Source: Letharia columbiana
Taxonomy: Eukaryota > Ascomycota > Lecanoromycetes > Lecanorales > Parmeliaceae
Direction: 5' to 3'
DNA length: 64,000 nt
Assembly (NCBI RefSeq): GCF_014066305.1
Contig: NW_023501057.1
Location: forward strand, 620,001-684,000
Shown: one piece after another, positions 47,584-58,680 of the stretch
How positions within the stretch are numbered: the first letter of the stretch is position 1
How the letters are laid out: each line of letters starts with the position of its first letter
Notes under the pieces: generated by a model
The model's database searches: none
Seen by the model: the letters and a program-made list of their open reading frames with translations, nothing else
Told to the model about the DNA's origin: nothing
Made by a program: the position numbers and the translations under genes

Positions 47584-48122
47584 GGCTTTGCATAAACGCA
47601 ACGTGGGGGCCGTTGCGTCCAACGGTGTTCTCGGGATCATTGAAGCTTGGCGGGTTAGGGCCGTAGATGTGCTGGCCCGAGTGCCTGTAGTCGGACATCC
47701 AGCAGTCATACTGCTCTTCTTCGATCTCCTTGCAGAGCTCGGGCCAATGGCGGAATATTGACATGGCGCTGGGTTGAATGGTCAGATTATCCTCTGATCA
47801 GTTGGCGTCAGCAATCGGCGATCAATAAGGATTGGGGTTCTCCGCTAGAGTTAGCTGTCCATTATTGCTGCAGCTCACCTGTGTAGACTGGTCCCGCACT
47901 TCTCTCCAAAATCTTGATCGAAAGTCCTTTCCGCCAACACTGCAATGCAGTCATTAAGCCTCCAATCCCCGATCCGACAATGAGGACTGAAATATCAGTC
48001 TCGGCTTATTTCTCCAGCTTTGATGCCATACCAGTGGCAGCATCGCCATTCCCAATGCGAGAAGTACCATTAGTTTCCGATCGATTGGCCGAAGAGATTG
48101 AATCTGTTGCGTGGGGTACCAT
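47584..48122 (-). pseudogene. FAD-dependent monooxygenase, N-terminal fragment
   Basis: From the ATG at 48122 the minus strand encodes a polar leader, then SVLIVGSGIGGLMTALQCWR, the FAD Rossmann motif (GxGxxG), and KILERSAGPVYT. An 85-bp GT-AG intron (47794-47878) leads to NLTIQPSAMSIFRHWPEL, YDCWMSDYRHSGQHIYGPNP, FNDPENTVGRNGPHVAFMQS. A stop TAA (48006-48008) replaces a codon just before the Rossmann strand, most simply CAA to TAA. Homology ends after MQSR at the junction with the transcription-factor fragment, so two thirds of the enzyme are gone. Such enzymes hydroxylate aromatic polyketides. Confidence 0.75.
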
Positions 48123-48150
48123 GTTGCTATGGGTCTGAGCTATGGCAATA

Positions 48151-49587
48151 ATCTAGGAGTGAACGGATTGAAGAGAATTTCAATGTAGGCTTGGCTAGAG
48201 GAGGTGTCCCAGATAGAGGCCTTGCTGATGGTTGCCAGTCAAAATCCCCACCAGCAATTTGTTGAAATCACATCAGCGAGCGACCCATTGCGCCCCGCGC
48301 CCATCACCCTCACCAGCTTGCCACAGCTTCTTCCATCACGGACTCGGTGCTATACACATAAGTCCGAATATCAAACCTCTATCTCGCTTAGGCAGCACAG
48401 CACAGCTTTCGGACTCATTGCACAGGATTCATGCGAGGCGGGGCTTACGGCGCATGCTTGATAATGGGATGGGTGCGGACGAAATGAGATGTCTCGTACA
48501 GCCGAGGGGTGTCATGAGAGAGGATAGGCCCGAGGGCTGGCGCTGGAGGTTCAGAGACGGGTTCGCTCGGCGGGGTGAAAAAGTTGGGGGGTGAGCTTGT
48601 TTTCCCCTAAACTCTGTTGTGAACGTTCCGTTTCCCGTAACTGGGCCGGTAATATGTGGTTTGGTGGTATTGTTACTTATTTATATTTTTAAATAAATTT
48701 ACTTGCATATTTTATTTAAGGTTAGTTTTTGATGGGTGGTTATTAGTTTTGTTAGTTATTATGGTTATTTTAGATGTTTCTGGGGCTAATATTGTACTGT
48801 TTTTTTTCGATAAGGTGTCTATGTGGTGCCTTCCCGCGGGTTTTGCTCTCCCTGCCGCTTTTTCCGATCAGAGAAAAGCCTGCCCGACGCCCGTCAAGTA
48901 GTACCCGGCCGATCCCAGATTGGAACCCGGTTAGCGGCTACATGCCAAGACTCCTGCGCCAAGGTCTCGGATAACGCCCCGCCTGAAGGATTGCCTGGAC
49001 AATGCACTTAGATTCGCTTCGGAACCGCGACTGACTTGAGACCAATTTGGGACTCATTGCCCCTATCAGGCCCGATAGAAGTCCCTAGAATTCAGTCTAT
49101 ACGGTCCCAGAACAACGTTCTAGGGTCTCTTGTTACAAGGTCGCCTTCCGAAAGTAGGGTTAGGGCTGCTACTAGCGCGGTGCAGGATTTTTGGTGCCGG
49201 CTACAACGCTGACCTGCAGCGAGTACAGAGTGCCATGCCATTATTTATTGTAAAGCTTGGCAGTGGACATCATCACGCCAGTAGCCGTTCTCAGCGTATA
49301 ATGGAATTGTACAGAAATGTTAGCAAAGGGGTTGATTACATTTTGCAACGGATACCTCACTTTGCATGTTGTGCAAAAGCCAGCCCAAGAGACTATTTCG
49401 AGTCCTTTGTGTTGAATCTTCCTTTCAGCCTTCTGTTTTCTGGGACCAACAATGCAAACACAAATCTCAGGATAGGAAACTCAGAGCTAAAGGGCACCGA
49501 GATCCCAGGTCGTACTACCCTCAATACCTCGCACGAAGGCACTTGTCATGGCAAGAGCCAAACTTCAGAAGTGGATTCAACAATCTA
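48151..49587. other. Non-coding / degraded region
   Basis: No supportable gene. A T- and A-rich stretch at about 48650-48790 is followed by GC-rich sequence. Short frames give no domain. It separates two monooxygenase remnants whose order (N-terminal piece left, C-terminal piece right, both minus strand) shows that they are not halves of one gene. Confidence 0.4.
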
Positions 49588-50700
49588 TCATCTAGCAGCT
49601 TTAAATGGGACATACATGCCCTTGTTTACGGAGGGACTCTGCATCACCTTTTCCCAATCATGCATTGCTATACTATTTGCCTCACTCAAGCGCACTTCCT
49701 CGCCTCCCCGCGGCCTCATCTCGTTCTCATAGGCTGCAATTGCCATTACCCTCTGCTCGGATGAAAAGCGGCCAGAATTCCAGAACCCTTCAATCCTTTT
49801 GCAAAGCTCGTACGAATCCTTGAGCGCATGGTTGAGCCCTTGCCCTCTTTGAAAAGTCATCGGGTGCGCTGCATCCCCTGCAAGAGTGATTCGGCCGTTG
49901 ATTCTCCCGGCTTGTCTTCGCTTGGATCCTTCTTTACCATAAGGGGTTGTCGGTTGGTGTCCATTCGAAAAAGCTCCTGAAAGGGTCGCAGAATTCTTTG
50001 GCCAATTCCTTCTGGTATGCGAGATGTCCAGCCATTGACTTGTTGTTTTCCACGTTTCGAGGCTCGGGACAAGACAATGTAATGGAAGAACGTCCATTTC
50101 TCAGGGTGATCGACATCATCACCGTCGTGGAGACTAAGCCAGCCAAAGTAGCCATTGGGATGTGGGGCGACCTGATAGAGTGGGTGAAACGGTGTACTCC
50201 GTAGGAACAAAGCTCGCTCTCGGGAGTGCTTCGTGAAGCACAAGCTTGTAGCAAATTCGGTGGGGGTCACCTTAGCTTTCTCAGCTCCGACGAGCAGCTC
50301 CCGCACTGTCGAATGTGTACCGTCGGATGCAACCGAAAGACTACCTGTGTCCTTTGTTCCATCTGCGAAGCGTGCTGTGACTTTCGTCTCATCTGCAGAG
50401 TATATGATATCCGTAAGACTCTTTTCCCATTTGATATCGAGTCCTTCCATCAACAGCTTACGGAACTTGTCGCGTCGGAGACGGTAAAATTTGCTCGATT
50501 TGATTTCCCCAATGCGCTCGCCTGTCTGACCATTAATGAAAGGGAGTCGGTCCGCATCACTTGTGGGAATGTTGGGGTCTACTTGTGTACCCTGAATCCT
50601 AGCGACGAAATCATCCGGCATCAAGGCCTCAAGAGCCGGTAGTGATGAGAAATACGCGAAGCCAATTTTCTCACCATGTCTGCATTGATTGGCTGGATGA
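49588..50700 (-). pseudogene. Second FAD-dependent monooxygenase, frameshifted and lacking its N-terminal Rossmann motif
   Basis: The minus strand encodes EKIGFAYFSSLPALEALMPD, LPFINGQTGERIGEIKSS, FYRLRRDKFRKLLMEGLDIK, SDGTHSTVRELLVG and HPNGYFGWLSLHDGDDVDHP. After a frame change near 49940 it continues NGRITLAGDAAHPMTFQRGQ, GLNHALKDSYELCKRI and a normal-looking end. SDGTHSTVR (DG motif) and the GD motif (LAGDAAHPM) are the second and third flavin-binding signatures of this family. The GxGxxG start is absent; the sequence beyond 50740 (50760-50880) is AT-rich and RIP-like. No intron of reasonable size explains the frame change. It is likely a former tailoring enzyme of the neighbouring polyketide cluster. 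Confidence 0.75.
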
Positions 50701-51137
50701 GCCGGCCCAGGTGGTCTCTCCGACTCTCCGTAGGGGACCAGGACTACTTTGCCCGTGTAGTATGAGTACGGATCTATCTACGAATCGGACTATATTTGTC
50801 GCCCACCGAAATACCGCTGTTTTTATATCTTCGACGGGTTAGATAAATTTTTATACGCTAGTCTTATCGCGCAAGAGCTCAATCCAAGGAACTGACCCAT
50901 TGATTTTCAAAGTGTCCCCCGCTGTGCCCAAGCACGAGATTCGGGTGCCGAAGCACTTCACCGTCAACAATCCCGGTTCCTGGAAGGCTGATGACCCTGG
51001 CAGATGACAATGGCTCAATTCAGAGTTGAATGTAGTCCCATATTACTCTTATTCCCCCTGTAAGCGTTTCCATTCACTCTAGCAACGTCTGCACGACTCC
51101 AACTACGATAAGATCTTCAGCCTCGATCGCTCTGGAA

Positions 51138-51400
51138 ATGGCACCAATGAACGAGGAGCCTCAGCGGCTGCTATGTTGGATAGTCTGCGCCTATCGCAAG
51201 CATGGCATGGATGAAGAAGACTACCACAGATACATGAGCCAGGTCCATGCACCGCTTGTCAAGGTCTGATGGTTAAAGTATGGTATGATTCGATGGTCGA
51301 TGGTAGAGTTCCAGCGCTGCATTCTGTCCGCTCTTCGTTCATCGAGCTCATGACACCGTTAGACGCATAATATATCCTCCTCGAAGCCGCTGATGGCGCA
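51138..51400 (+). pseudogene. EthD-domain protein, frameshifted fragment
   Basis: MAPMNEEPQRLLCWIVCAYR, then KHGMDEEDYHRYMSQVHAPL and VK, is the EthD-type ferredoxin-like fold start (xCWxVCAYRKxGMxEEEYHxYMxxVHAPLV). One base is missing after VK and one is extra a few codons on; across them LMVK, YGMIRWSMVEF continues the family pattern. Beyond about 51400 homology is lost. In aromatic polyketide clusters EthD-like proteins act as dehydratases or decarboxylases on PKS products, which fits the polyketide synthase 700 bp downstream. Confidence 0.65.
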
Positions 51401-52110
51401 TCTCGCTGGTCCACAGTATGTTCTGCTTCTATCTACAATCTATGTTCGACTCTTGCATCATCTAGCCATCATGGAAGTTCAATCATTACTAGAAGCCATT
51501 CTATTCACCTGGAGTCAACCTCACTTAATCACTGACAACAGCCGTGTGACTCTTTAGACTCCCATACATTAGCACCCGTGTTCGCCTGCTGGGCCGAGAA
51601 GGTTATTGATGGGTGATGACCTTGGACATGGGTGCTTTCATGAGCATGTTTGTCAATCCGACTGCCCATCCAACTCCAATGTCGGGCATCCGTCGGGCAC
51701 AGTGCGGACGCACATCCTACACCCGATTCAAGATGCAGGCCTTCGGCTGTACGGACAAGAATCATTCGATGCATAACCCGATTGTATACTGCAATTTACA
51801 ATTCCGGCAACGTTTCGTACAACGTCATACCACAATCGCTGCTCGGCTAAAACCTGTCATCGCTCCTTTGCCATGTTCCCTTCTCCCGTGTTGCAACCTT
51901 AGTCTTGGGAATATATACGTTTCGGAGGCTGAGAGATAAGCATTGAACACCGTTATCAAGCCTAGAGGCCCGAGTGTTGTCGAGGCAAGTTCCGAAGAGC
52001 CTGAAGAATTCTCTATTAAGTCACCTTCAAGCCCGCGCACGTAACAGTGACAAGGCTTCAACGTTCTTTCCATTCCCACTTGGTCACTACGCCTGCATAG
52101 ATCCTTCAAC
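51401..52110. other. Region upstream of the polyketide synthase
   Basis: Contains the presumed PKS promoter. Short frames on both strands have no recognisable domain. I see no RNA gene. Confidence 0.4.
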
Positions 52111-55100
52111 ATGGAGCCACCAACCCAGATCTTCATCTTTGGAGACCAGAAGAATGCATCTGATGCCGACTTGCGCCAACTTCTGCATGTCAACGACAAT
52201 AGTGTTTTGAGATCCTTCTTTGAGCGTGTCAACTATGCACTTCGTGTCGAGATAGCACGATTGCCCGTCATTCAACAAGAATGGTTTCCCCGCTATAATA
52301 CCCTCCTTGAGCTATTGACTGCCAGACGCCGTGGGTTTGGGGACAATCCGGCTCTTGGGCTCGCTTTGCTTTGCATCAACCAACTTGGCCGTTTGGTAAA
52401 GTATGTCGTTGCGTTTACTACTCTAAACGGCGGCCAATGCTAACTTCAGTTAGGTACTATAGTGAAGGATCACGGCGATATCCTCACAGCTCGACCAGTT
52501 CATGCCGTGGGACTGTGTACTGGATCTTTTGCAGCCGCTGCCATAAGTACCTCCCAAACAATTGCTGAGCTTCTTCCTGCGGCTATAGAAGCAGTCCTAG
52601 TTGCATTTCGAACAGGCCTAGGGTCTTTTGAAGCACGCAATGATATTGAACCCCGCTCCGTTGTCCCACCAATATGGCCGGTGATAGTAGGCATGCAAGA
52701 GGAACAGGCTGCTGCCATTCTTGATGCGTTCTTAATGCAAATGTAAATTCTCAACGCCAATTTTGAGACTTTTGTTGACTCCAGCAGGGTCTTTCGAAGA
52801 GTTCAAGACCTTACGTGAGTGCCGTTACTTCAACTAATGTAACAATCAGCGGCCCGTCCATGGTTCTCCAGCAATTGTTGCAATCAGAGCCTTTCTCCGC
52901 TTTCAAACCAACCAAGCTCTCGACCAATGCTCCCTACCATGCACCTCACATCTATGGGCCGAATGAGGTTGAAGCAATTCTGGCTCCATGTGATCAAGCA
53001 ATACTTGATTCTTAGAGATCGAAATTTCCTCTACTCTCCAGTGCAGCGGGACAACGAGTCTCAGGACATAGTTACAGGTTCTTGTTGCGGATTGTCCTGA
53101 ATGATGTTCTAACTCAGCAACTTCGCTGGAACATATTGAAAGAGAGCGCGACAAAAATTTGTCAAGCATCTCCTTCTTCGCGCGTCATCATCTATCCAAT
53201 CCTCACTTCTACAGCTCAAAGTTTAGCTTCGAGACTCTCACAAACCACTCAGTCACAGACAACCATAAAGAATTCCTGCATGGCTGACCCCAGGAACGAT
53301 CCGTCTTCAAGCCCGAGTGGCAAACCAGAACAATCGAAGATCGCAATCGTTGGGTATGGGGGAAGATTTCCTGATGCTGAAAGCATAGACAAGTTCTATT
53401 GGGATATCCTGCACAAGGGTCTTGATGTCCATCGAAAGATTCCAGAAGACCGATTCGACGTCGCAACGCATTATGACCCTACTGGCCGAAAGAAGAATAC
53501 GAGTAAGGTCCAATATGGCTGCTTCATTGAGAAACCAGGCTTGTTCGATGCTCGGTTCTTCAACATGTCACCACGGGAATCTGCCAATGCCGATCCAGGT
53601 CAGCGATTAGCGATCACTACTGCATACGAAGCCCTGGAGATGGCCGGCTTTGGACCAGACACAACTCCATCAACCCAACGGGACCGAGTCGGCATCTTTT
53701 ATGGCATGACTAGTGATGATTAGAGGGAAGTGAAAAGTGGCCAGAATATCGACAGTTATTTTATACCTGGTGGCAACCGTGCTTTCACTCCAGGGCGCAT
53801 CAGTTATCATTTCAAGTTCAGTGGACCCAGCTTCAGCATCGACACAGCGTGTTCCTCGAGTTTTGCAGCCATACACGTAGCCTGCAACTCATTGTGGAGA
53901 GGTGATTGCGACACTGCCATTGCCGGTGGTACAAACGTCATGACAAACCCAGATAATTTCGCTGGTCTCGACCGCGGCCACTTCTTGTCATCCACAGGGA
54001 ATTGTAACACATTCGATGACGGTGCAAATGGTTATTGCAGAGCTGATGCTGTAGGAATCGTGGTTCTCAAGAGGTTGGAGGACGCAGAAGCCGACAATGA
54101 CCCTATCAAGGGCGTCATTCTTGGAGCATACACGAACCACTTCGCAGAAGCGGACTCGTAAGTGACATTTCCTACTTCGACTTTTTAGAAAGCTAACAGG
54201 ATTTCTAGAATGACAAGCCTCCATCTTTACCAATATTTTGGATGTTGCAAACGTTGATCCGCTCGATGTGAGTTACATCGAAATGCATGGAACTGGCACT
54301 CAAGCTGGTGATGCCGTGGAGATGAAGCCGGTCTTAGATGTTTTTGCTCCAGGAAACCGTGGTCCTGAACATTCGCTACACCTTGGATCGGTCAAGGCAA
54401 ACGTCGGTCACGCAGAGTCAGGATCAGGGGTAACTTCTCTGATCAAGGTCCTGAAGATGATGGAAGAGAACGAGATCCCGCCGCACTGCGGTATCAAAAC
54501 AAAGATCAACCACAATTTCCCTACCGACTTCAAGGTGAGAAATGTGAAGATTGCGTTGGAACCGACTGATTGGAGACGACCGGAGCATGGGAAGCGAAAA
54601 CGAACCGTATTTTTGAACAACTTCAGTGCTGCCGGAGGGAACACTGCTCTGCTTATGGAAGATGCTCCTAGCGTTTTCCCTATGGATCACCTCGACCCTC
54701 GATCCACTCACTTGGTGGCAGTTTCTGGCAAAAGCAAGCTTTCAATTCAGAAGAACATCGAAACTTTGGCGGCTTTTCTGAATGGCAACCCCGAACTGTC
54801 GCTCCCATTTCTGGCATACACATCAACCGCTCGCCGCATGCACCATAGCCATCGAGTTATCGTCAGTGGCCATGACCTCAGATCGACCAAAGACGCTCTG
54901 CAAGGCCTTGGACCAAGCGAAGACCTAAAATCAATTCCGATTCCCGCAAAGGTCCCCAAAGTGAACTTCGTATTCACAGGCCAAGGCGCCCTATATGCCA
55001 GTCTGGCACGCCAGCTATTCGACCACATCTCCTCATTTGGGGCAAGTATCCAGCGCTTTGATCGCATAGCGCAAAGCCAAGGATTTCCAAGCTTTGTACC

Positions 55101-56855
55101 CCTGATTGATGGTTCTCGCGGCGGCCTTCAGGAGGTCGGGCCAGTAGTCTCTCAAGTAGGCACTGTCTGCGTACAGATGGCCCTTGCTCAACTATGGATC
55201 TCTTGGGGAGTTTATCCATCCACGGTAATCGGTCACAGCCTTGGAGAATATGCGGCGCTTCACACCGCAGGAGTTGTCTCAGCTAGCGACGCTATCTTCT
55301 TAGCCGGAATCAGAGCTCAGGTTTTAGAAGAACGCTGCAACATCGGAACACATGCTATGCTCGCCGTCAAAGCGTCTTTGTCATCGCTCAGCAATTATGT
55401 GAATCGGCAAAGCTACGAAGTTGCTTGTATCAATGGTCCTAATGAGACTGTACTCAGTGGGACGATTTCAGGGATTGACTTGCTTTCAAACATTCTTACA
55501 GCGCAAAACATCAAGAGCATAAAGCTCGATGTACCCTTCGCTTTTCACTCATCTTAAGTCGAGTGCATTTTACACGATTTCGAATCCGCAGCGCAGGCTG
55601 TAAGGTTCAGCGAGCCATCAATGCCCTACATGTCTCCTCTACACGGAGAAGTCATTAGTGATAAAGGAATACTCGGCCCATCTTATTTGAGCCGTGCCCG
55701 TCGAGAGACTGTCAACTTTCAAGCGGCACTAGTCGCTGGCAGGGATGCTGGCACCGTTAAAGACGAAAGCATCTGGGTCGAGATTGGTGCTCACCCGATT
55801 TGCTCTAAAATGATCAAAGCGGCCCTTGGTTCTCACATACATGCCCTTCCATCACTTCGGCGCAATGAAGACGCTTGGAAGGTGCTGGCCAAAAGTCTAT
55901 CGTCACTGTATCTGGCCGGCCTCGATATTCAATGGAAGGAATATCACCGGGACTTCAAACACGCCCTTAGGGTTCTTTAGCTTCCTTCTTATCATTGGGA
56001 TAGCAAGAACTATTGGATCCAGTACAGCAACGACTTTTGCCTTACTAAAGGAGACGAAAAGTCCGCGGCGATCTCAGCTGCTCTCGTATCCGCAAATTCT
56101 ATGCTGTCTACGTCTTCGGTTCAGAGAGTGCTCGAGCAGCAACTCGGTGATGAAAAGTCGACTCTCGTCATTGAGTCAAATCTCCACCATCCATCCTTGT
56201 CGGGCGTGATTCAGGGGCACAAAGTCAACGGGGCCTCTCTCTGCCCTTCGGTAAGTGTTTTCCAAAGTTTCTTAAGGCAAGTTGCTAATCCATCCAGTCT
56301 CTCTACGCCGATATTGCCCTGACTGTTGCCGACTACTTACTACAAGCGGCCAAGACAGATACGAAAGGGATCGGAATGGATGTGTCCGACATGACCGTCA
56401 ACAAGCCTCTAATTGCCACTGGAAATGGGCCACAGCTAGTCCGCGCTTCGGCGTCTGCAGACTGGAATGCCCGACGTGTCTTGATTGACTTCTATAGCGT
56501 TACTGGCGATGGCAATAAGACGGCGAATCACGCGAATTGCACCGTCGACTTCGAGAACACCGATGGTTGGCTGAAGGAATGGAGGCGCAACGCCTACTTG
56601 ATCAGAAGCCGAATTGACAGCTTGGAGCAAGGTGTCGAGCAAGGACAAGTCAAACGTGGCCTTGCTTACAAGCTCTTCGGCGCTCTTGTTGATTACGGTC
56701 AATGCTACCAAGGCATGCAAGAAGTCACACTCGATAGCGCACAGCTCGATGCGCTATGCAAGTACCAGAACTTGTTGGCCTCTGGAAGGAACTGTTTTTC
56801 ACCAGTTGCTTTTTGGAAAATCCATGTAACCAGGCGGAGGAGCTCCTTTACCTGA
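52111..56855 (+). pseudogene. Non-reducing polyketide synthase (SAT-KS-AT-PT), with stops, frame breaks and no ACP
   Basis: From MEPPTQIFIFGDQKN at 52111 runs a starter-unit acyltransferase domain with GLCTGS (about 52513-52530). KS starts at KIAIVGYGGRFPD, has the DTACSSS nucleophile Cys (53850-53852), and His motifs in EMHGTGTQAGD and NVGHAESGSG. AT has FTGQGA and GHSLGEYAAL (55231-55260). PT has HPSLSGVIQGHKVNG (His 56218-56220) and ends near DYGQCYQGMQEVTLDS. Stops occur at 53721 (TAG, expected Trp), 55555 (TAA, expected Gln) and 55978 (TAG); all three are single C:G to T:A changes. The SAT and the KS (around 54200, after DSMT) also have frame breaks with short losses. Homology stops at about 56800, so there is no ACP or release domain. 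Domain type implies an aromatic, product-template-cyclised product. Confidence 0.9.
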
Positions 56856-57180
56856 GGTGAATGAATGGTGAAGATGTCAGACATCATTCGTATCGTATTT
56901 CAATTTCACTTCAATCAGTCTTTGACTTTGATTGAGTTGGTAATTACCATATATTACCGGGCATTGTAATATTCCTCTCTTCGGAGCCATTTTTGCGGGT
57001 TATCAGACACGAATAACATACTTGGCTGTCACACGCCACTAGCTGTGGCGGTGTGGCAGCGTGGCGGCGCTTTCGCATGCGGTTAAGTACTTTTGTCATT
57101 TCCAAGTTTCAAAGCTAGAGAATAGTCTCAGTGGCCCCACGCAGTGGTCTGAGCAGGAAACCCTGCCAAGACTTATTTTT
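56856..57180. other. Intergenic region after the polyketide synthase
   Basis: Ordinary composition, no gene. It contains a short GTGGCGGTGTGGCAGCGTGG-type repeat near 57040-57070. Confidence 0.4.
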
Positions 57181-58680
57181 TAGTGTATTGCCCGATATGT
57201 AATATTTATACCCTACGTATATATGATTCTTAATAAAAATACGCAACTACGTAATATGGCCTTTCTTGAAATTCTCTAAAAAAGTTAAATAAATAGTTAA
57301 ATAGCCTCGTCAAATTAGAAGCTATAGTGAGTATTAAGAAGTAAGCTTTTAATTTCATTTTACTAAAAACTTAGCTAACTTAGCTATAGTAGCGATATTA
57401 ATATTTAAGAACGTCGTATTAATACGTCTTAATAGACGCGTAATACTATATAGAAATTCTTTTATAGTATATAATCCTCGAGGTAACCGCTATAATACTC
57501 GCCGAATCGACGATACGGCGTATTAAGGAAAATATCGTAATCTCGCTAATTAGTTTATTACTTCGATTAGACGCCGTAATCTTCTTTTATTTTTAAACGA
57601 CTGATTTATAAGAGTCGTCGCGGCGATATATATAAATAAGTAGTAAGTATATATATATATATATATATATATAAGCACGCAAGTAATTATATAGCTATCG
57701 AACTTGCGAAGAGTAGAGCGAAGAGCGAAGCGAGATAATTTATTCTTTTAGTATAAAGTTAGATATTAATAGCGGCGATATCGATAAATAAAAATATCTC
57801 GCACGATGTCAAGTCTCTTATAAATATATAGAATATAGAAAAGACGTCTTTGAATATAGAAAAGTCTACGTCGTCGTTATAAACGACCTAATCAAATATC
57901 GCTTAGTTATCTTCTCTCTACTTTTATATCCGAGAATCAAATATATAAATTTTTAAATTTCTTTCGATTCGAACTATTAAAAGTATTTAGACTTCGCTAT
58001 TATATAGAGAAAGAATATTACTATAAGATATAAAGAGATTAATATCTAAAGTTCGAAGATATCTCGTCTTATCGTTATAGAGAAATTTGAATATCTAAGT
58101 ATTCTCAATATATTTTATATCTATACGAGCTTGTTCTAGGCGCGCTAATCGCGTTAATATTATTTAAAATATATATACTATAATCCCTTTAACTTCTAAG
58201 TAAAACGTATTTAAGTTAATATATATTTCTATAGAGATAGTATCTTAAATACTCGACTTTCTAATTAAGAGTAATATAATGAATCTATTCTAATAATTCC
58301 TTAACTCGATTCGTTATATAATCTTCTAATAATACTAAATACGATACGCTATCGTCTAAGGTTTTTCGATAAAGATTAATCGACTAAAGGTAAGTGCTAT
58401 AAGCGTTAGCGGAGATCGCGATTTTGAATTAGCTTATACGATAATAATAAGCTATTCGATCTTAATAAAAGGTTTAAATACTTAATTAGTAACCTCGATA
58501 GGTCTATCCCCTCGCGATTAACTTTAAAGAATTATATAATAGTCGTGAAAATTATTAAAAGTCGCGAATTTCGCATTTCGGTTAATTATTGCGGGTGTCT
58601 TATACAAAATAACGATTAATATAGCGATTCCAGGGTTTTCTACTTAGACTCTAAGGGAGGGGTATACCGTAATAAGCTTG
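57181..58680. repeat. AT-rich RIP-decayed block of about 1.5 kb
   Basis: TA-rich and stop-dense in all frames, with sharp return to normal composition near 58620-58680. It looks like a smaller relic of a repeated element. I found no terminal repeats or readable protein. It lies just where the polyketide synthase is truncated, so it may be the insertion or deletion footprint that removed the 3' end. Confidence 0.6.
57649..57673. repeat. (AT)n microsatellite
   Basis: About 12 uninterrupted AT units inside the AT-rich block. Confidence 0.9.

Noticed and set aside
47207..47761. A 184-codon plus-strand frame over the regulator/monooxygenase junction
   Set aside because: It is out of register with the transcription-factor homology and antisense to the monooxygenase.
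47584..50700. The two monooxygenase remnants as one gene split by an insertion
   Set aside because: Both are on the minus strand, but the N-terminal piece lies at lower coordinates than the C-terminal piece, the wrong order, and their overlapping regions differ.
57181..58680. A second Tc1/mariner or gypsy copy
   Set aside because: I found no terminal repeats, target duplication or readable domain; only its RIP-like composition is clear.
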